NCBI GenBank assembly: GCA_049724395.1
Contig: JAUGWO010000083.1
Span: 1-64,000 of the forward strand
Reading direction: 5' to 3'
DNA length: 64,000 bases
DNA from: Spongospora subterranea f. sp. subterranea
Taxonomy: Eukaryota; Endomyxa: Phytomyxea; Phytomyxea; Plasmodiophorida
Part shown: positions 11,154-21,603 of the stretch, in pieces
How the letters are laid out: each line of letters begins with the position of its first letter
Numbering within the stretch: position 1 is the first letter of the stretch
Program-made: the position numbers and the translations under genes
The notes under the pieces: generated by a model
What the model was told of the DNA's origin: nothing
The model's database searches: none
What the model saw: the letters and a program-made list of their open reading frames with translations, nothing else

Positions 11154-11308
11154 AGTTTTTCTGATCTAACCTCTATTTTGCAATTAATACACTGAGGATC
11201 AAATATTGATTTGATGACGTCAATGATGAAATATGAGTTGACTCATGACCGATGCGACTGGCCACAGTTAACACCCCTTTGCAATTGGCATAATTTAAAT
11301 CGTAATTG
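11154..11308 (+). promoter_or_regulatory. Short gap with likely promoter of the CAP gene
   Basis: Only 155 bases separate the ZMYND10 stop from the CAP gene ATG on the same strand. No defined motif seen. Confidence 0.3.
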
Positions 11309-12625
11309 ATGGTGAAATTAGTCGCAATTGCAATCTTCGTATGTATAATGTCATTAGCTTTTCCACAAACACTGCTTTTTCCAGATCGCAATGCTCCTCC
11401 GAAGAAAAGCGTACGACGTGCGATTAGGGGGATGGACAATCCTTTTGAAATGCCAGCACGAAATTCTGAGGCTGAGGAAGCTGATGAACCTGCGTCAAGT
11501 CGGATGTGTCCAGTGTAAACTTTTTCGTATTTTTATTTCATTTATTAATCTAAGTTGTTTGGTGACGATGCAGAACTCTGTCAAGCTCGTTCGACATGAT
11601 CCGGAGCATCAACAACTACCGGATTACCCATGGATTACCAAGCATAAACATCTCGCGATCATTGATGTCGACTGCCTGCGCCCATATGCGAGATATTGTC
11701 TCATCCAAACAGAGTATCAACAACGAATGTGGATTGCACTCGTGGAGTTCATGTTGTTATCCCAGCGATCACAGCAATGTAATTATATCCTGAAGCCACC
11801 TGCCAGCGTATTAGTTCATTTATACTTGTTCTATCCAGCCAAACTGCATGCACAGGAAGGCGCTACAAGTGACGACAGCGTTGAAGTGGAATATATTCAA
11901 TGTGGCGGCTTACGAGCTGGCATATGAATGGGCCGGGGGGCCATTCTCAGCAGTTAGGGCATTGGACATGTTTGTGTCAAACATAGACCACAGGAAATTC
12001 ATTTTGCAAGAGGATAGCTGGTCTGAATTCAAATGGCTATCGATAGGCGCAGCTGTTGGGGAAAGGTACTGATGATATGTTCCATGTCTTCGTTGTGGAT
12101 AATGGATCTCGCCTGCTCAGGTATGCATACATATGGTTCGGGACATTAGCTGATCCCAACGGCGACTTCGACCAGTTCAACGTTGAAAGTCACGTGATGG
12201 AGCTACCAGGATGCACATGCTCAGGTGCACTAGTGACATGGCGTCCACAGCCGACTTTATCGCCAGAGCAGCAAGCAGAGGCAGATAGGTTGCAGAGAAT
12301 CCAGGCACTACCGATGATGTATTCGGTGGAGATTGGCAATCCAGAGCCGACGGAGGCTCCGGAATTGCCCATAACTACAGCTCCAGAACCAGAAATCGTT
12401 GAAACTAGCGCATCGTCAACAGCTCCAGAGGCTGAGGTCGAGAAAGAACCACAAAGTCAAGTTAATGCCACTATTATTGACATAACACCAACTTCTGTCA
12501 GCGCAAGCGTCGTTAATGTCTCCGATGGAAACTCGTCTCTAGCGAATAATAGCAGCAGCAACGAAGGGGATAAATTAATGGGAATTTCGCTAAGCGATTT
12601 CCTAAAAGGCCTAACTCTCCAATAA
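11309..12625 (+). CDS. Secreted CAP/SCP-domain protein with Pro/Thr/Glu-rich tail
   Basis: Four exons, all in phase: 11309-11514, 11574-11778, 11839-12065, 12121-12625, giving 380 residues. A signal peptide is plain (MVKLVAIAIFVCIMSLAF). The CAP domain spans about residues 75-230, with INNYRITHGLPSINIS, an ECGLHSWSS block, AYELAYEWAGGPFSAVRALD and RYAYIWFGTLADPNGDF. CAP proteins are secreted, Cys-rich, lipid or ion binding, and often act at host or environment interfaces. The last 130 residues are low-complexity, rich in Pro, Thr, Ser and Glu, probably a glycosylated linker or wall-attachment tail. The classical CAP His and Glu ligands are only partly present. A secreted role is inferred from signal peptide and family. 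Confidence 0.9.
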
Positions 12626-12649
12626 ACTTAATAAAAACATTTCCAAAAT

Positions 12650-13588
12650 TTATGGTATTACTCCTTTTGATTTGAGCGTTTCAATTAATGTATCAACTGA
12701 GTCCACGATGACACCAGCTTTTCTCTCGGCAGGTGGGACGACGGCCTTCACCTTCAGACGAGGATCCAGCGGAACATCCATTTCTGCTGCATTCATCGTC
12801 TCTAACGGTTTTTTGCGCGCCTTCATGATGTTGGGAAGGCTCCTGAGGGACTTACAATTTATTGGCAGAACAAACATTGTCGCGTTTGGAATTACGAATA
12901 TCGAGGTTGGTTGAGGCGAAGGTCACAAGTTACCACTGCTGGCAAAGTGCATGAAACGGTTTGAAGCCCTCCATCAACCTCGCGAGTGACTTGAATCCTC
13001 TGATGAGTTGCTCAGCCCATTAACGACCAAGAGTAGCAAAAAAGGTGGAAAAACGCTTACCTTGTCACCTTCGACAGTGATTTTTGAAGCGAACGTTGCC
13101 TGAGGCCATTTCATGAGTCCTGCAAGCATTTGTCCCGTCTGATTTGAATCATCATCAATGCTTTGTTTGCCCAGAATAACCATATCGGATTTCTCTTTCA
13201 ACACTAGTTTGGCGATAAGTTTGGAAACGGCTAATGGTTGTAGTTCTTGATCTGTTCGCAAATCGGTCTACATAAGTTCACGAAACATCAACATAGCGAC
13301 CAATAGCAAATGAGGAGGTTCAAATACCTGAATATGAACAGCTCTATCGACTCCCATTGCCAAAGCAGTGCGCAACGTCTCTTGGCACTGTTTACCACCG
13401 ATTGACACAGCGACAACTTCGCTGGCGTGCTTCTGCTCTTTTAACCGAACAGCTTCTTCGACTGCGATTTCGCAAAACGGGTTCATCGCCATTTTCACGT
13501 TGGCGAGATCAATTCCCGACTTGTCGGCGCTTACTCGAACCTTGACGGCAAAATCGACAACCCGTTTGATCGGCACCAGTATCTTCAT
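12650..13588 (-). CDS. ETFB: Electron transfer flavoprotein subunit beta
   Basis: Four exons: 13328-13588, 13061-13267, 12896-12999, 12650-12842, exactly 254 residues, as in other ETF-beta. It begins [19 protein letters not shown] and carries [19 protein letters not shown], the AMP-site region [16 protein letters not shown] and the dehydrogenase recognition loop [13 protein letters not shown], which docks acyl-CoA dehydrogenases. In mitochondria it pairs with ETF-alpha to pass electrons from acyl-CoA dehydrogenases to ETF-QO and ubiquinone. It is convergent with the CAP gene, with only 24 bases between stops. All introns obey GT...AG and all phases close, so this is one of the surest calls. 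A short AG-repeat lies in its 5' leader. Confidence 0.97.
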
Positions 13589-13606
13589 GATCGCCGATTA
13601 CGGATG

Positions 13607-13692
13607 AGAGAGAGAGAGAGAGCGAGAGAGAGAGTATTGACGTGAAACTGTTCTTTATCGTTGTGAAATACCTGTTGAAGAGAGAGAGAGAT
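13607..13692. repeat. AG-dinucleotide microsatellite runs
   Basis: Two purine runs, GAGAGAGAGAGAGAGAGCGA at about 13607-13634 and GAAGAGAGAGAGAGATG at about 13677-13692, flank a short spacer immediately upstream of the ETF-beta start codon. Confidence 0.85.
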
Positions 13693-13881
13693 GTGTGTGG
13701 TGTAACAGCACCACTAAAGCCGATTACACTCAACGGAGGGGGAGTCCGTCACTACAATTATAACCCCTTCTGGATGCACTCAAGTGCATATTTGAACCTG
13801 TTTCATGATCTGATGGAAATTCCGCTAATCATAACGATTTGAGGCGGTTTGAGGAATTATCGACATCGGGGAAAGATTGTG

Positions 13882-14486
13882 ATGGAGGGAGAATCGCCCT
13901 CCAATTCCACATTGTCGTTCATGTCGTCATTGCCGTCGTTGACATCAAACCTATGTGAACCCAAGCTAGGATTACTGGACAATTCAGGTGACAGGATCCA
14001 ACATCGTAAACAACGTGTACTATCTGAAAATCTATCATGATTGAAGGCAGTTTTGACGCTCCATCCGAAGATGATCTTACTGCTATGTTCACGAAAATTG
14101 GGCAAGATGTTGGCAATCGTCAAGAGTCCAGTAGTACCGATGATAAGCATTATATTCTCTACTCTCAACACGTTCAGCATTTACATAGATTCACGACATT
14201 TTTCGCTGATTCCAACGAGGAAGCTCAATCCGTAGCTAATTCTTTCTTAGCGATTATCCATGAACGAATGCTGAGACATGATAACCCTCAAGCTTTAAGG
14301 TATTTCACGTTAAGGGATGACGGCTATGATCCAGGCATCACCTCCAAACAGTCTCAATATACATTGCTCATCATCCTAGATACAATCGTTGACCCCTATC
14401 TTGAAATCAGTGATTGGGCAGATATATTTACTGAACTGAATCCCCATAATTCAGGGTCGTTTTCCGAGATGAGGCCGATTCAATAA
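13882..14486 (+). CDS. Hypothetical protein, two exons, 187 aa
   Basis: Exon 13882-14005 starts MEGESPSNSTLSFMSSLP; a 41-base intron leads to 14047-14486, and the phases close. The second exon reads RSFDAPSEDDLTAMFTKIG and then a helical part (FFADSNEEAQSVANSFLAII), ending EMRPIQ. No signal peptide, membrane span or known domain is recognised. It is divergent from ETF-beta with about 290 bases between starts. Confidence 0.6.
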
Positions 14487-14564
14487 ACTCGGAGTTTCGA
14501 CATCGAGTCTCTGGTCAGCGCTCGGTTTTTACGAGTTTATTGTGAATTCCTTTGTTTTCATTGA

Positions 14565-16642
14565 TTAGCTAATCACACATCCTCCTTCCGCTGCCAACTT
14601 CGAATCAGCCGCAGATTCTTCCTGTTTCTTCATGGCCTGAATCCCAATTGCCCTCAATGTGCTGGTTCGACTCCTGAAGTGTTCTTCGAGGCCATTTATG
14701 AGCTCAACCGTATGATGTTCTCGCTGAGCTACACCAGTACTGCTATTAACCACATCCACAGACGATATCTCTTTACAGGCCCGCTCTTCTAAACGAAGGA
14801 TTCGCTTGTAGTCCTCAAATGCGGCCACCAGCTTTTGGAACTGGTGGTCGAAGCTGGCCACAGCGTCATTCGTTGGATTATCAGATGATTTCTCCAGAGG
14901 AACTGTTTTGTGAACTGGCGCCTTCTGTAATTCACAATGAATGTCTTTCATTATTGCCGGTGACGGCTCTGGAACATGTTCAGCGTGATACGATGGAAAT
15001 TCTCTGGAAAACACCTTTGATATGGTTTGGGTCGATAGGAGGGGAATATGTGTCGCTATTCATATTCAATATCGGGATAACTTCCTCGAAGTTCGCCTCT
15101 CGAGCATTAATAACGACCTCCCGTCTGGTCTTGGGCGCCGCTATCTTGGCTGGGGATTTCGGCGTCTGAGCAGGTTCATTACGAACCTGAATGGTGTCGT
15201 TGACCTATAAAGCAATACATCCATTGATCAATCCAGATGTGATTCATGTCGGTTGAGATCATACCTTGAAATAAACGCGCCTGGCAACTGATGCAGCTGC
15301 AGCGAGCTAAAACAGATCAGAAATGGTGGAGTGAGGACAGTCAGACTCCCCTGTAATCCAGTACCTGACGATTGCGCTTTTGTTGTTCAAGGACCTCGGA
15401 CAGAGAATCAATACACTGTTTGAGCAATGTTTTACTGCCTTTATGATGAGATGACGTAATCTTAATGATCTCGTCCTGAATATCGGTTAATCATAGGCAA
15501 TCGACAAACTATATGGGGAAAAACGTAGCTCACCCTTTGTTCATCAGTAGCATTGCCGTCCTCGAACGCCTGGAAAAACGAATACAGAAGGAGAAAGTAA
15601 TGGGATACTTCTAGAGCCTGTTTCTGCAGCAGCTTCTGTTTCGACAGGATTCGTTTGTCGGTCTCTGAGCTATCCACCAATGTCTCCACTTTCAACGAGT
15701 CGCGAAGGATCTTCATGCTGATTTCAACCAAGAGCAGATCCAGGAACACCCCTTCCTCATCGATGTGGAACCCCGCCTCGATCTTCCCTTTGGAGCTCGC
15801 CGTCGCGTTCGCGTTCGGCGAGAAGAAAATAAAATGCTCAACGACGCCATAATACTGAAATAGGTTCGACCTGTGATCAGGACCAGTTCGACTTCTCAAC
15901 AGACCGGTTTTCAACGAGACAACAGACACCAACCAAGCTGGATGATTAACATCTCTCCTCAGAGCCTATGGCGATATTCTCAATCAGTTGGTGAACGGCG
16001 TCGCAAAACAAGGGCTGTATTTCACCTGAACGCTGGACGATATCTTGTTAGCACTGGCATACAGCATTAACCTGGCCAGCATGATTGCCTCATCGTCCTA
16101 ATTTCCTTAAATGGTTAATTACAGCGATCGGGAACGAAATAACTGGATATCGGTACCCATCCGGCGAACTGCTCCAATTCACTGAATGTGTCTTGAACGA
16201 CCTGGCCGAAGGATTCGGCCAGGTTCAGAAATGCATAATGATGGACCATGGCAAATCTAGGAATATTGCAACTGGTGAATTGACAAGAGGTAAATAATGG
16301 GATGGGTAATACATGTTCATCGATATTGTGAATAATGATCTCTCTTCTTGACGGCTCAATAAGGATTGAACGGAGCCCCGTTCGAAGAAGGGCCAAAGCC
16401 AATCGCGCCAATGGTCATCTAGGAACATCCTGTTTTCGATGAAGATGAATCACGACGAAGGTACATTTGAGAATCACTAACTTATAGAGAACGTGATCCG
16501 ATGTGTTATTGGCCAAAGGGAACACAACGTACGTCGATAGTAGCGAGGACCATTTGGATCGGGGCTGGCTTCGGATCAGGTTGAATAAGAACGAGAGCTG
16601 ACCGTGAGCGCGAAGATCGAGGCGCGCGATCGCCGCCTCCAT
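14565..16642 (-). CDS. Hypothetical multi-exon protein with helical segments
   Basis: A chain of protein-like exons on the minus strand: about 16500-16642 (MEAAIARLDLRAHGQLSFLF), about 16120-16430 (FAMVHHYAFLNLAESFGQ), about 15530-15950 (SNLFQYYGVVEHFIFFSP then VFLDLLLVEISMKILRDSL) and about 15015-15200 (SPAKIAAPKTRREVVINARE). The last exon ends at 14565 with EEHFRSRTSTLRAIGIQ. The middle is strongly helical, perhaps coiled coil (KRILSKQKLLQKQALEVSH). Exon borders were not all resolved; a 1-2 exon uncertainty remains around 15290-15470. The protein would be about 500 residues, with no signal peptide. I do not recognise the family; an adaptor or trafficking protein is possible but unproved. 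Convergent with the gene at 13882. Confidence 0.55.
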
Positions 16643-16859
16643 GATCGAATACAAGGTGGGTCGAAAAGGGGGATACTATTGATCTGATCGTACAAATGGA
16701 ATCTGCGAACAGTCCCGATCATGGTTTAGACCTCTTTCGCCATATCAGTCAGGGAATAATCGATATTTTTCTGACCTCTTCAGGAACGATCCCGTTAATC
16801 AATTTGAATGTTGATTAGCGATTCGGAACGGGGAGACAGATACGATTATATTGTTATCT

Positions 16860-17106
16860 TCTGTTATGAGACCTCGCAACATAACTATTGCTGACTCGTT
16901 TTTGTGCCCTCCATCTGAGATTCGTCGGATGCTGTAGTTTGCAGTTGAGCATAAAATGCATCACTTTCACTCAATAGTGAAAGTCAAATTCAAGCAATGA
17001 CTGAAAGTTTGCCGTTGAACGTCAAAAGTTGTAATCCGTTCTGCGCTGACATAGTCGCCGCGAATTCGGTTCAATATCGAGTGGTGTTAATCAATGGTCA
17101 TTAATT
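16860..17106 (+). pseudogene. Alcohol dehydrogenase 3'-end fragment (copy a)
   Basis: The plus strand reads [10 protein letters not shown], a stop, FAVEH, an intron-like gap, and then MTESLPLNVKSCN ... AANSVQYRVVLINGH and a stop. This is the last two exons of the zinc alcohol dehydrogenase family found at 25.6 and 29.2 kb. The rest of the gene is absent. It shares its downstream sequence with another fragment at 36.9-37.8 kb, so the two came from one duplication. Confidence 0.8.
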
Positions 17107-17289
17107 GCATAAACTCGACTCTAGTGGAGTCCATTCGACAGTTAGATTACCTATAGCCGATACCCTCAAGTAAAAACGAGTTCCTGTGTCTATTTGCCGA
17201 TATGACAGTAGGTTCATGAACCGGCACTTTGAATCTCTCGCCAACCACTTGACTCTCAACTCCATTTCTCGTATTGCCGTATGTTCCTC

Positions 17290-17600
17290 TCAATACGTCT
17301 CGTTCTCAGCATGAATCATTTATTGATGGGGGGTCACAGCGAACGATGGCGGCATCTCGCAACGGGTCGGGCCAATATGCCCAGAATGATCATTTGCTCC
17401 TGGCATGCCTCAGATGGGGTAAAGTTTCGTGGGTATATTCCTGTCCATGATATGCGAATGAGGCCAAAACTCAATCACACTGGTAAGCGGATCGATTAAT
17501 GTTGATTCTCCCGCACCAGTTCCGATTAACTGTCCAATATCAAGCACCAATCCCTTTTCTTTCACGGGGCGCTTCCATGAAGGAGACCGCTGTTCACTTA
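17290..17600 (-). pseudogene. Fragment of a P-loop NTPase (ABC-transporter-like)
   Basis: On the minus strand, KEKGLVLDIGQLIGTGAGES runs into TLIDPLTSVIEFWPHSH. The block GTGAGEST looks like a Walker A loop with the Lys replaced by Glu, and the leading strand resembles ABC ATPase nucleotide domains. It is short and followed by stops, hence a decayed piece. A related piece lies at 37301-37600. Confidence 0.4.
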
Positions 17601-17619
17601 CAATATTCTGAGTATTTTA

Positions 17620-18690
17620 GATAACATATCCTTTGGTTTTGTTGCATTTCCAGAAGCGGCTCCCCAATCGATGCGTTGTCACCCGATTAAAATATTAAAT
17701 TCCCCACCGCCGGATTGCTCTCGCAGATAGTCGTGTCTTGCTCAGACACGTTCCAGATAGGACATTGACGTTTTCAGGGAACAATCCAGGGCTGTGTGGG
17801 ACGCGACAAATGACCAGCTCGTAAACGGAAGTGCATCAGGCTGGTAATTGACAAGCGCACAGACTCAGAATTTGAAAAGAAGGCCTGAGCGACTGGCAAC
17901 GGTGGAGTCTGATACTTAAATTCAAATGCAATCTACATCCGATGAAGTTGAAAACGCTCCTTCAAAACGGACTTCAAGAAGTCGGCGTATTTGAAAAAAT
18001 TCCGAATTCGGGGGGACGTCCAAAACGTCCCGACAGCCCCTGGCGAAGTGTAAAAAGTGTGATTGTAAGTAATCAGAAACGTCGAAAGTTGGACAACTCC
18101 CCCCCCCCCCCGTTACTCGACGCGTTGACCCTTCACCGGTGCGGTGCAGTGGCTAAGGGCGAGTACGCGCCTGGATTTCCAAAATTGCCATTGGTCCTGG
18201 AAGACGACAGCGAGGATTTGCCGTCGTCATCGTTAACCTTAATGCGCTGTCGCCATCCCCCTTCAACGCAATGGTTCCCAGTCCACTCCCAGGCGTCCTA
18301 GAAAATACAATCCGGACAGTTCATTGTTGATACGATCACTGGATAACATCATGTCATTACAATCACATTCATCATCACCCCTGTTTATATCACTTTATGG
18401 AACGGAGATCGGCCGGAATGGCCATCGGCCCAGCCATGACGAAGTACGTTGACATGGAGCAGTCCAGGCGAAAGAGCTGAAGCGGAGCCGAATTCGTCTT
18501 AGCAAGCTGACCGGCCAGTCCTGTTTGAAGATCGTTTATCCAACATGATCAAGAGATTTTGAGGAACTAACTCGGTATTGAAACAGATGGAGACCTGGTG
18601 CTGCTGGCCAACATTCTCCCCGAAGGGCACAATGCGACCCTAATTCTTTCTTTTTAGGTGCTCGCGACGCTTTCTTCCGACAATAGATCG
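17620..18690. other. Mostly unassigned; one open frame at 17942-18301
   Basis: The plus-strand open frame 17942-18301 (119 residues, MKLKTLLQNGLQEVGVFEKI) includes a run of C bases coding Pro and has no recognised domain; it may be chance or an exon. The rest of the interval has stops in all frames and no repeats seen. Confidence 0.3.
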
Positions 18691-18694
18691 ACAA

Positions 18695-18992
18695 GAATCA
18701 ATGTCAACACATTGTGTATCTCTCATACAATTCGGTGATTATCTCGATTACTGTTTATTGTTTACTTACTGATGATAATCACCTCAAATGTCATTGATGA
18801 TATCGTCGCGCATTGCTCTAGCTGCCTGATCCTCTGATATTCCACGTCCTGTTCAAAATGACCGACTATTTGATGAGATGATTTAAGAGGCCATGTGGAA
18901 TGATTATCAACAGTACATGATCAATAGACAGTAATCGAGATAACCACCGTCCTGTACTAGACATTCACAATGTGTTCACATTGTGAATTCGG
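18695..18992. repeat. ~300-bp foldback element with ~110-bp imperfect inverted ends
   Basis: The left end (18700-18780) reads GTCAACACATTGTGTATCTC, then GTGATTATCTCGATTACTGT, then a stretch ending GATAATCA. The right end (18890-18990) is its imperfect reverse complement, with ACAGTAATCGAGATAACCAC and then CACAATGTGTTCAC. The inner 100 bases code nothing recognisable. Size and symmetry fit a MITE or foldback element; target duplications were not established. Confidence 0.75.
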
Positions 18993-19815
18993 CGACATCG
19001 ATTCCGGTTCGGCTTTACGCCTGGACTCCTGCAATCACCGTACCTTGCCATGGCTTGGCCGATCTCCGTTCGACCTTCACGAATCGCAAAAAACAGGAGA
19101 GGCAAAAAATGATCATAAAACATTGTTGCGCAAATGAAATGGATCGTTTCAACCGAAATTCCCCACCTTGACGGTTTCGATCGCAAGTAATACTGATCTT
19201 GCCCGGCCCGTTTATTCTCGCCGCTTCCATGACCGAACAGGGGGAATCTGGTCGTACAATTAGAATCTGTAAAACAGTCCAAATCATTTTTGAACTCTCT
19301 CACCATCCAAGGATGATTCTTTATTTTTTCCTAACTCTGATTTGAGAAACAAGATAGCGAAAATCAGTTCTCATCTCATGAACGCCCAGTACGTCAGCAG
19401 ACAGAGATTGCCACAAAAATAAACACAAAAAGGTTCAGTTAACACAGATCGCTGCCCATCAATCACTGATCCTTGTTGACTAGACATTCGGAAGGATTGT
19501 TCACTTGAAAAAGGTTAGGGCAGTTATCGAATGAATGTCTCGATATCAAGATTGATTCCTGATAGTGTCCTAATAGAGTACACACATCCTGTTATATGTA
19601 TGAACTGAGTTTGTTAACAGATCATTGAACCTGTTCAAACTTTTTTTGAACCACAGACGGTGCACAAGATACTTACTTGAAAGACGATTGCATTAGTGTT
19701 AGTGATGGCAGGAGGTGACTTGCAGGGTGTAGCGGTACCCTGTCTGGCTTAGGTGGGGAATCCCAGATACTCACCAAACCAACATCTCGTCTTATGTTGA
19801 GTCCCAATTTGAATT
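18993..19815. other. Unassigned region upstream of the ferric reductase gene
   Basis: Minus-strand open frames at 18965-19306 have no recognised family. The segment 19310-19815 has no gene and should contain the promoter of the plus-strand gene that starts at 19816. Confidence 0.35.
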
Positions 19816-21425
19816 ATGCCTCAAAATCGTGTGGTAAAGCCGCTTGAAAAAGCAAAATGGGTCGAGTATGAACCCTGGACCAGTTTCCCTCGATTAAGGA
19901 GCTGGATCAGGCTGAGATGGACTATACTGACTCCACTTCATAAACCCCTATTCTGGGGATATTCTTCTTTAGGGGAGATGATCGTTATCATATTATCCTT
20001 GTTACTTATCGCCAATAGTCTGATATCGGCCTTTTCATCTCCCCAATCCCCCGTTCACGACACCGGATTGACTGCTGTCCTGCCTTTGGCGGTCGCATTC
20101 GGTCTATCCGCTCGCAATTCCATTTTCACGTTCCTCATTGGGATTCCGTTTGACCGGGCTCTTCTGTACCATAAGATGGCTGCAATGCTATCAGTAACTT
20201 TGGGGATAGGTCATGGGATATCCTGGATTGCCACCCTATCAAGATTTCAATTAGATCCAAACGCATCAACTGGAACTGCCTTACTAGTCATCATGTTCTG
20301 CCTCGTCTTAACTTCATTGTCCCCAATCCGCCGTCGCCTTTTTGATTGGTTTTACCGTGCTCATGTTTTCCTGTTGTTTTCATGCCTAGTATTAGCCCTT
20401 GCACATTCGGCATCGGGTGTGATGTTCGGGTTTATGTTGTGGTTATGCGATGCTGTTATACGATATGGTCTTGATCTGAAAGTTCGCCCGCAAGCCACTA
20501 TTGAGCGCCTTCCCGGTTCGGTTATCAAGCTAAAATTCAAAAAAGATGAGTTGAAATATAAGGTACAATTTGAGCTAACCGCGTACCGTATTCGCTGAAG
20601 TTGCAATGTTATTTGAAAGGCAGGGCAATATGTATTCGTGATGATTCCGGAATTATCATCCCTTGAATGGCACCCATTCAGTTTATCCAGCGCTCCTCAT
20701 CAAGAATATATCACAATACATGTTCGTAATCTGGGGGATTGGACATCAGATCTCTTCAATCTTGCTGGAGCAGCGCCGCGTCCTATTCGCATATATATTG
20801 AAGGGCCATATGGTGAATGCGGCGTCAACGTCGAAGGTGGTAGATATAAACTGTTCTTGATGATTAGTGGTGGGATTGGAATAACCCCATTGCAATCCAT
20901 TTTTTACCAATCAACTACTAGAGCAGCAATCACGAGGGAGGCCAATTCAAAAGGTGAGATGTACCGAGAGACGCTTGGTCAATAAGGTGAATAACAAATC
21001 GTCGTAGCTGTGGTTCATCTGGTCTGTTCGGGATCGCGACCTTATTGGGACGATGACGATCCAGGACCCTGAGCAAGGTCGTGCTCTTCTTCCTGCCGTT
21101 TTCAGCCCCGATGCATTGACGAATCATTCCTTAAAAAAACCTTCCAATCGGACAAGATCCATTCTATTCAGAGTACTTCCTGACTCAAAGTACCGAAGAT
21201 TCGCGAAACAGTCCATCTGCCCATGAATGTTTAAGGTTCGGCAGACCCAACTTTTTTGAAACGTTCACAGAAATGCGCCAGTTCGCAATTACAGCAAAAG
21301 AAAAGAGAATAGCTGTGTTTGTCTGCGGCCCAGTCAAAATGGTCGATGACGTTAAGTCCCAGTGTTGCCGCGAATCAAAGAACGGGATCACATTTGATGT
21401 TCATTCTGAACTGTTCGAGTTTTGA
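19816..21425 (+). CDS. Ferric reductase / NADPH oxidase-like transmembrane flavocytochrome
   Basis: Exons 19816-20562, 20620-20953 and 21008-21425. The membrane part has two heme-ligand pairs with canonical 13-residue spacing: YHKMAAMLSV...GIGHG and RAHVFLLFSC...LALAHS. After the intron, AGQYVFVMIPELSSLEWHPF, then SLSSAP, is the FAD site. GGIGITPLQS and FVCGPVKMVDDV are the NADPH site, and the end HSELFEF is typical of the family. It moves electrons from cytosolic NADPH across the membrane to ferric iron or oxygen. No EF-hands are present. Two frame slips occur at A runs: the donor at 20951-20954 needs one base fewer, and the run of seven A near 21137 needs one fewer for SLKNLPIGQDPFYSEYFLTQ to read on. 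They may be sequencing errors or early decay. Confidence 0.88.
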
Positions 21426-21603
21426 AAAAATGGCGGCACCTGACTGAAGGCGTCAGTTATTGCAGCTACGTAACTAAACAATATCAACATTCGTCTGCTA
21501 CCTGAGTACACACTTGATCCCTGGGCAAGCAAGTACCTGTGGAAGCATACAGCTGTCTTCAGTCATAGGTCGAAATAACTTCTAGACGGAGCAGCAGGAC
21601 AAT

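Noticed and set aside
17990-18120. Frame with CKKCDC considered as a tesmin/CRC zinc domain
   Set aside because: Only one short Cys cluster, followed by a stop; not enough for the domain.
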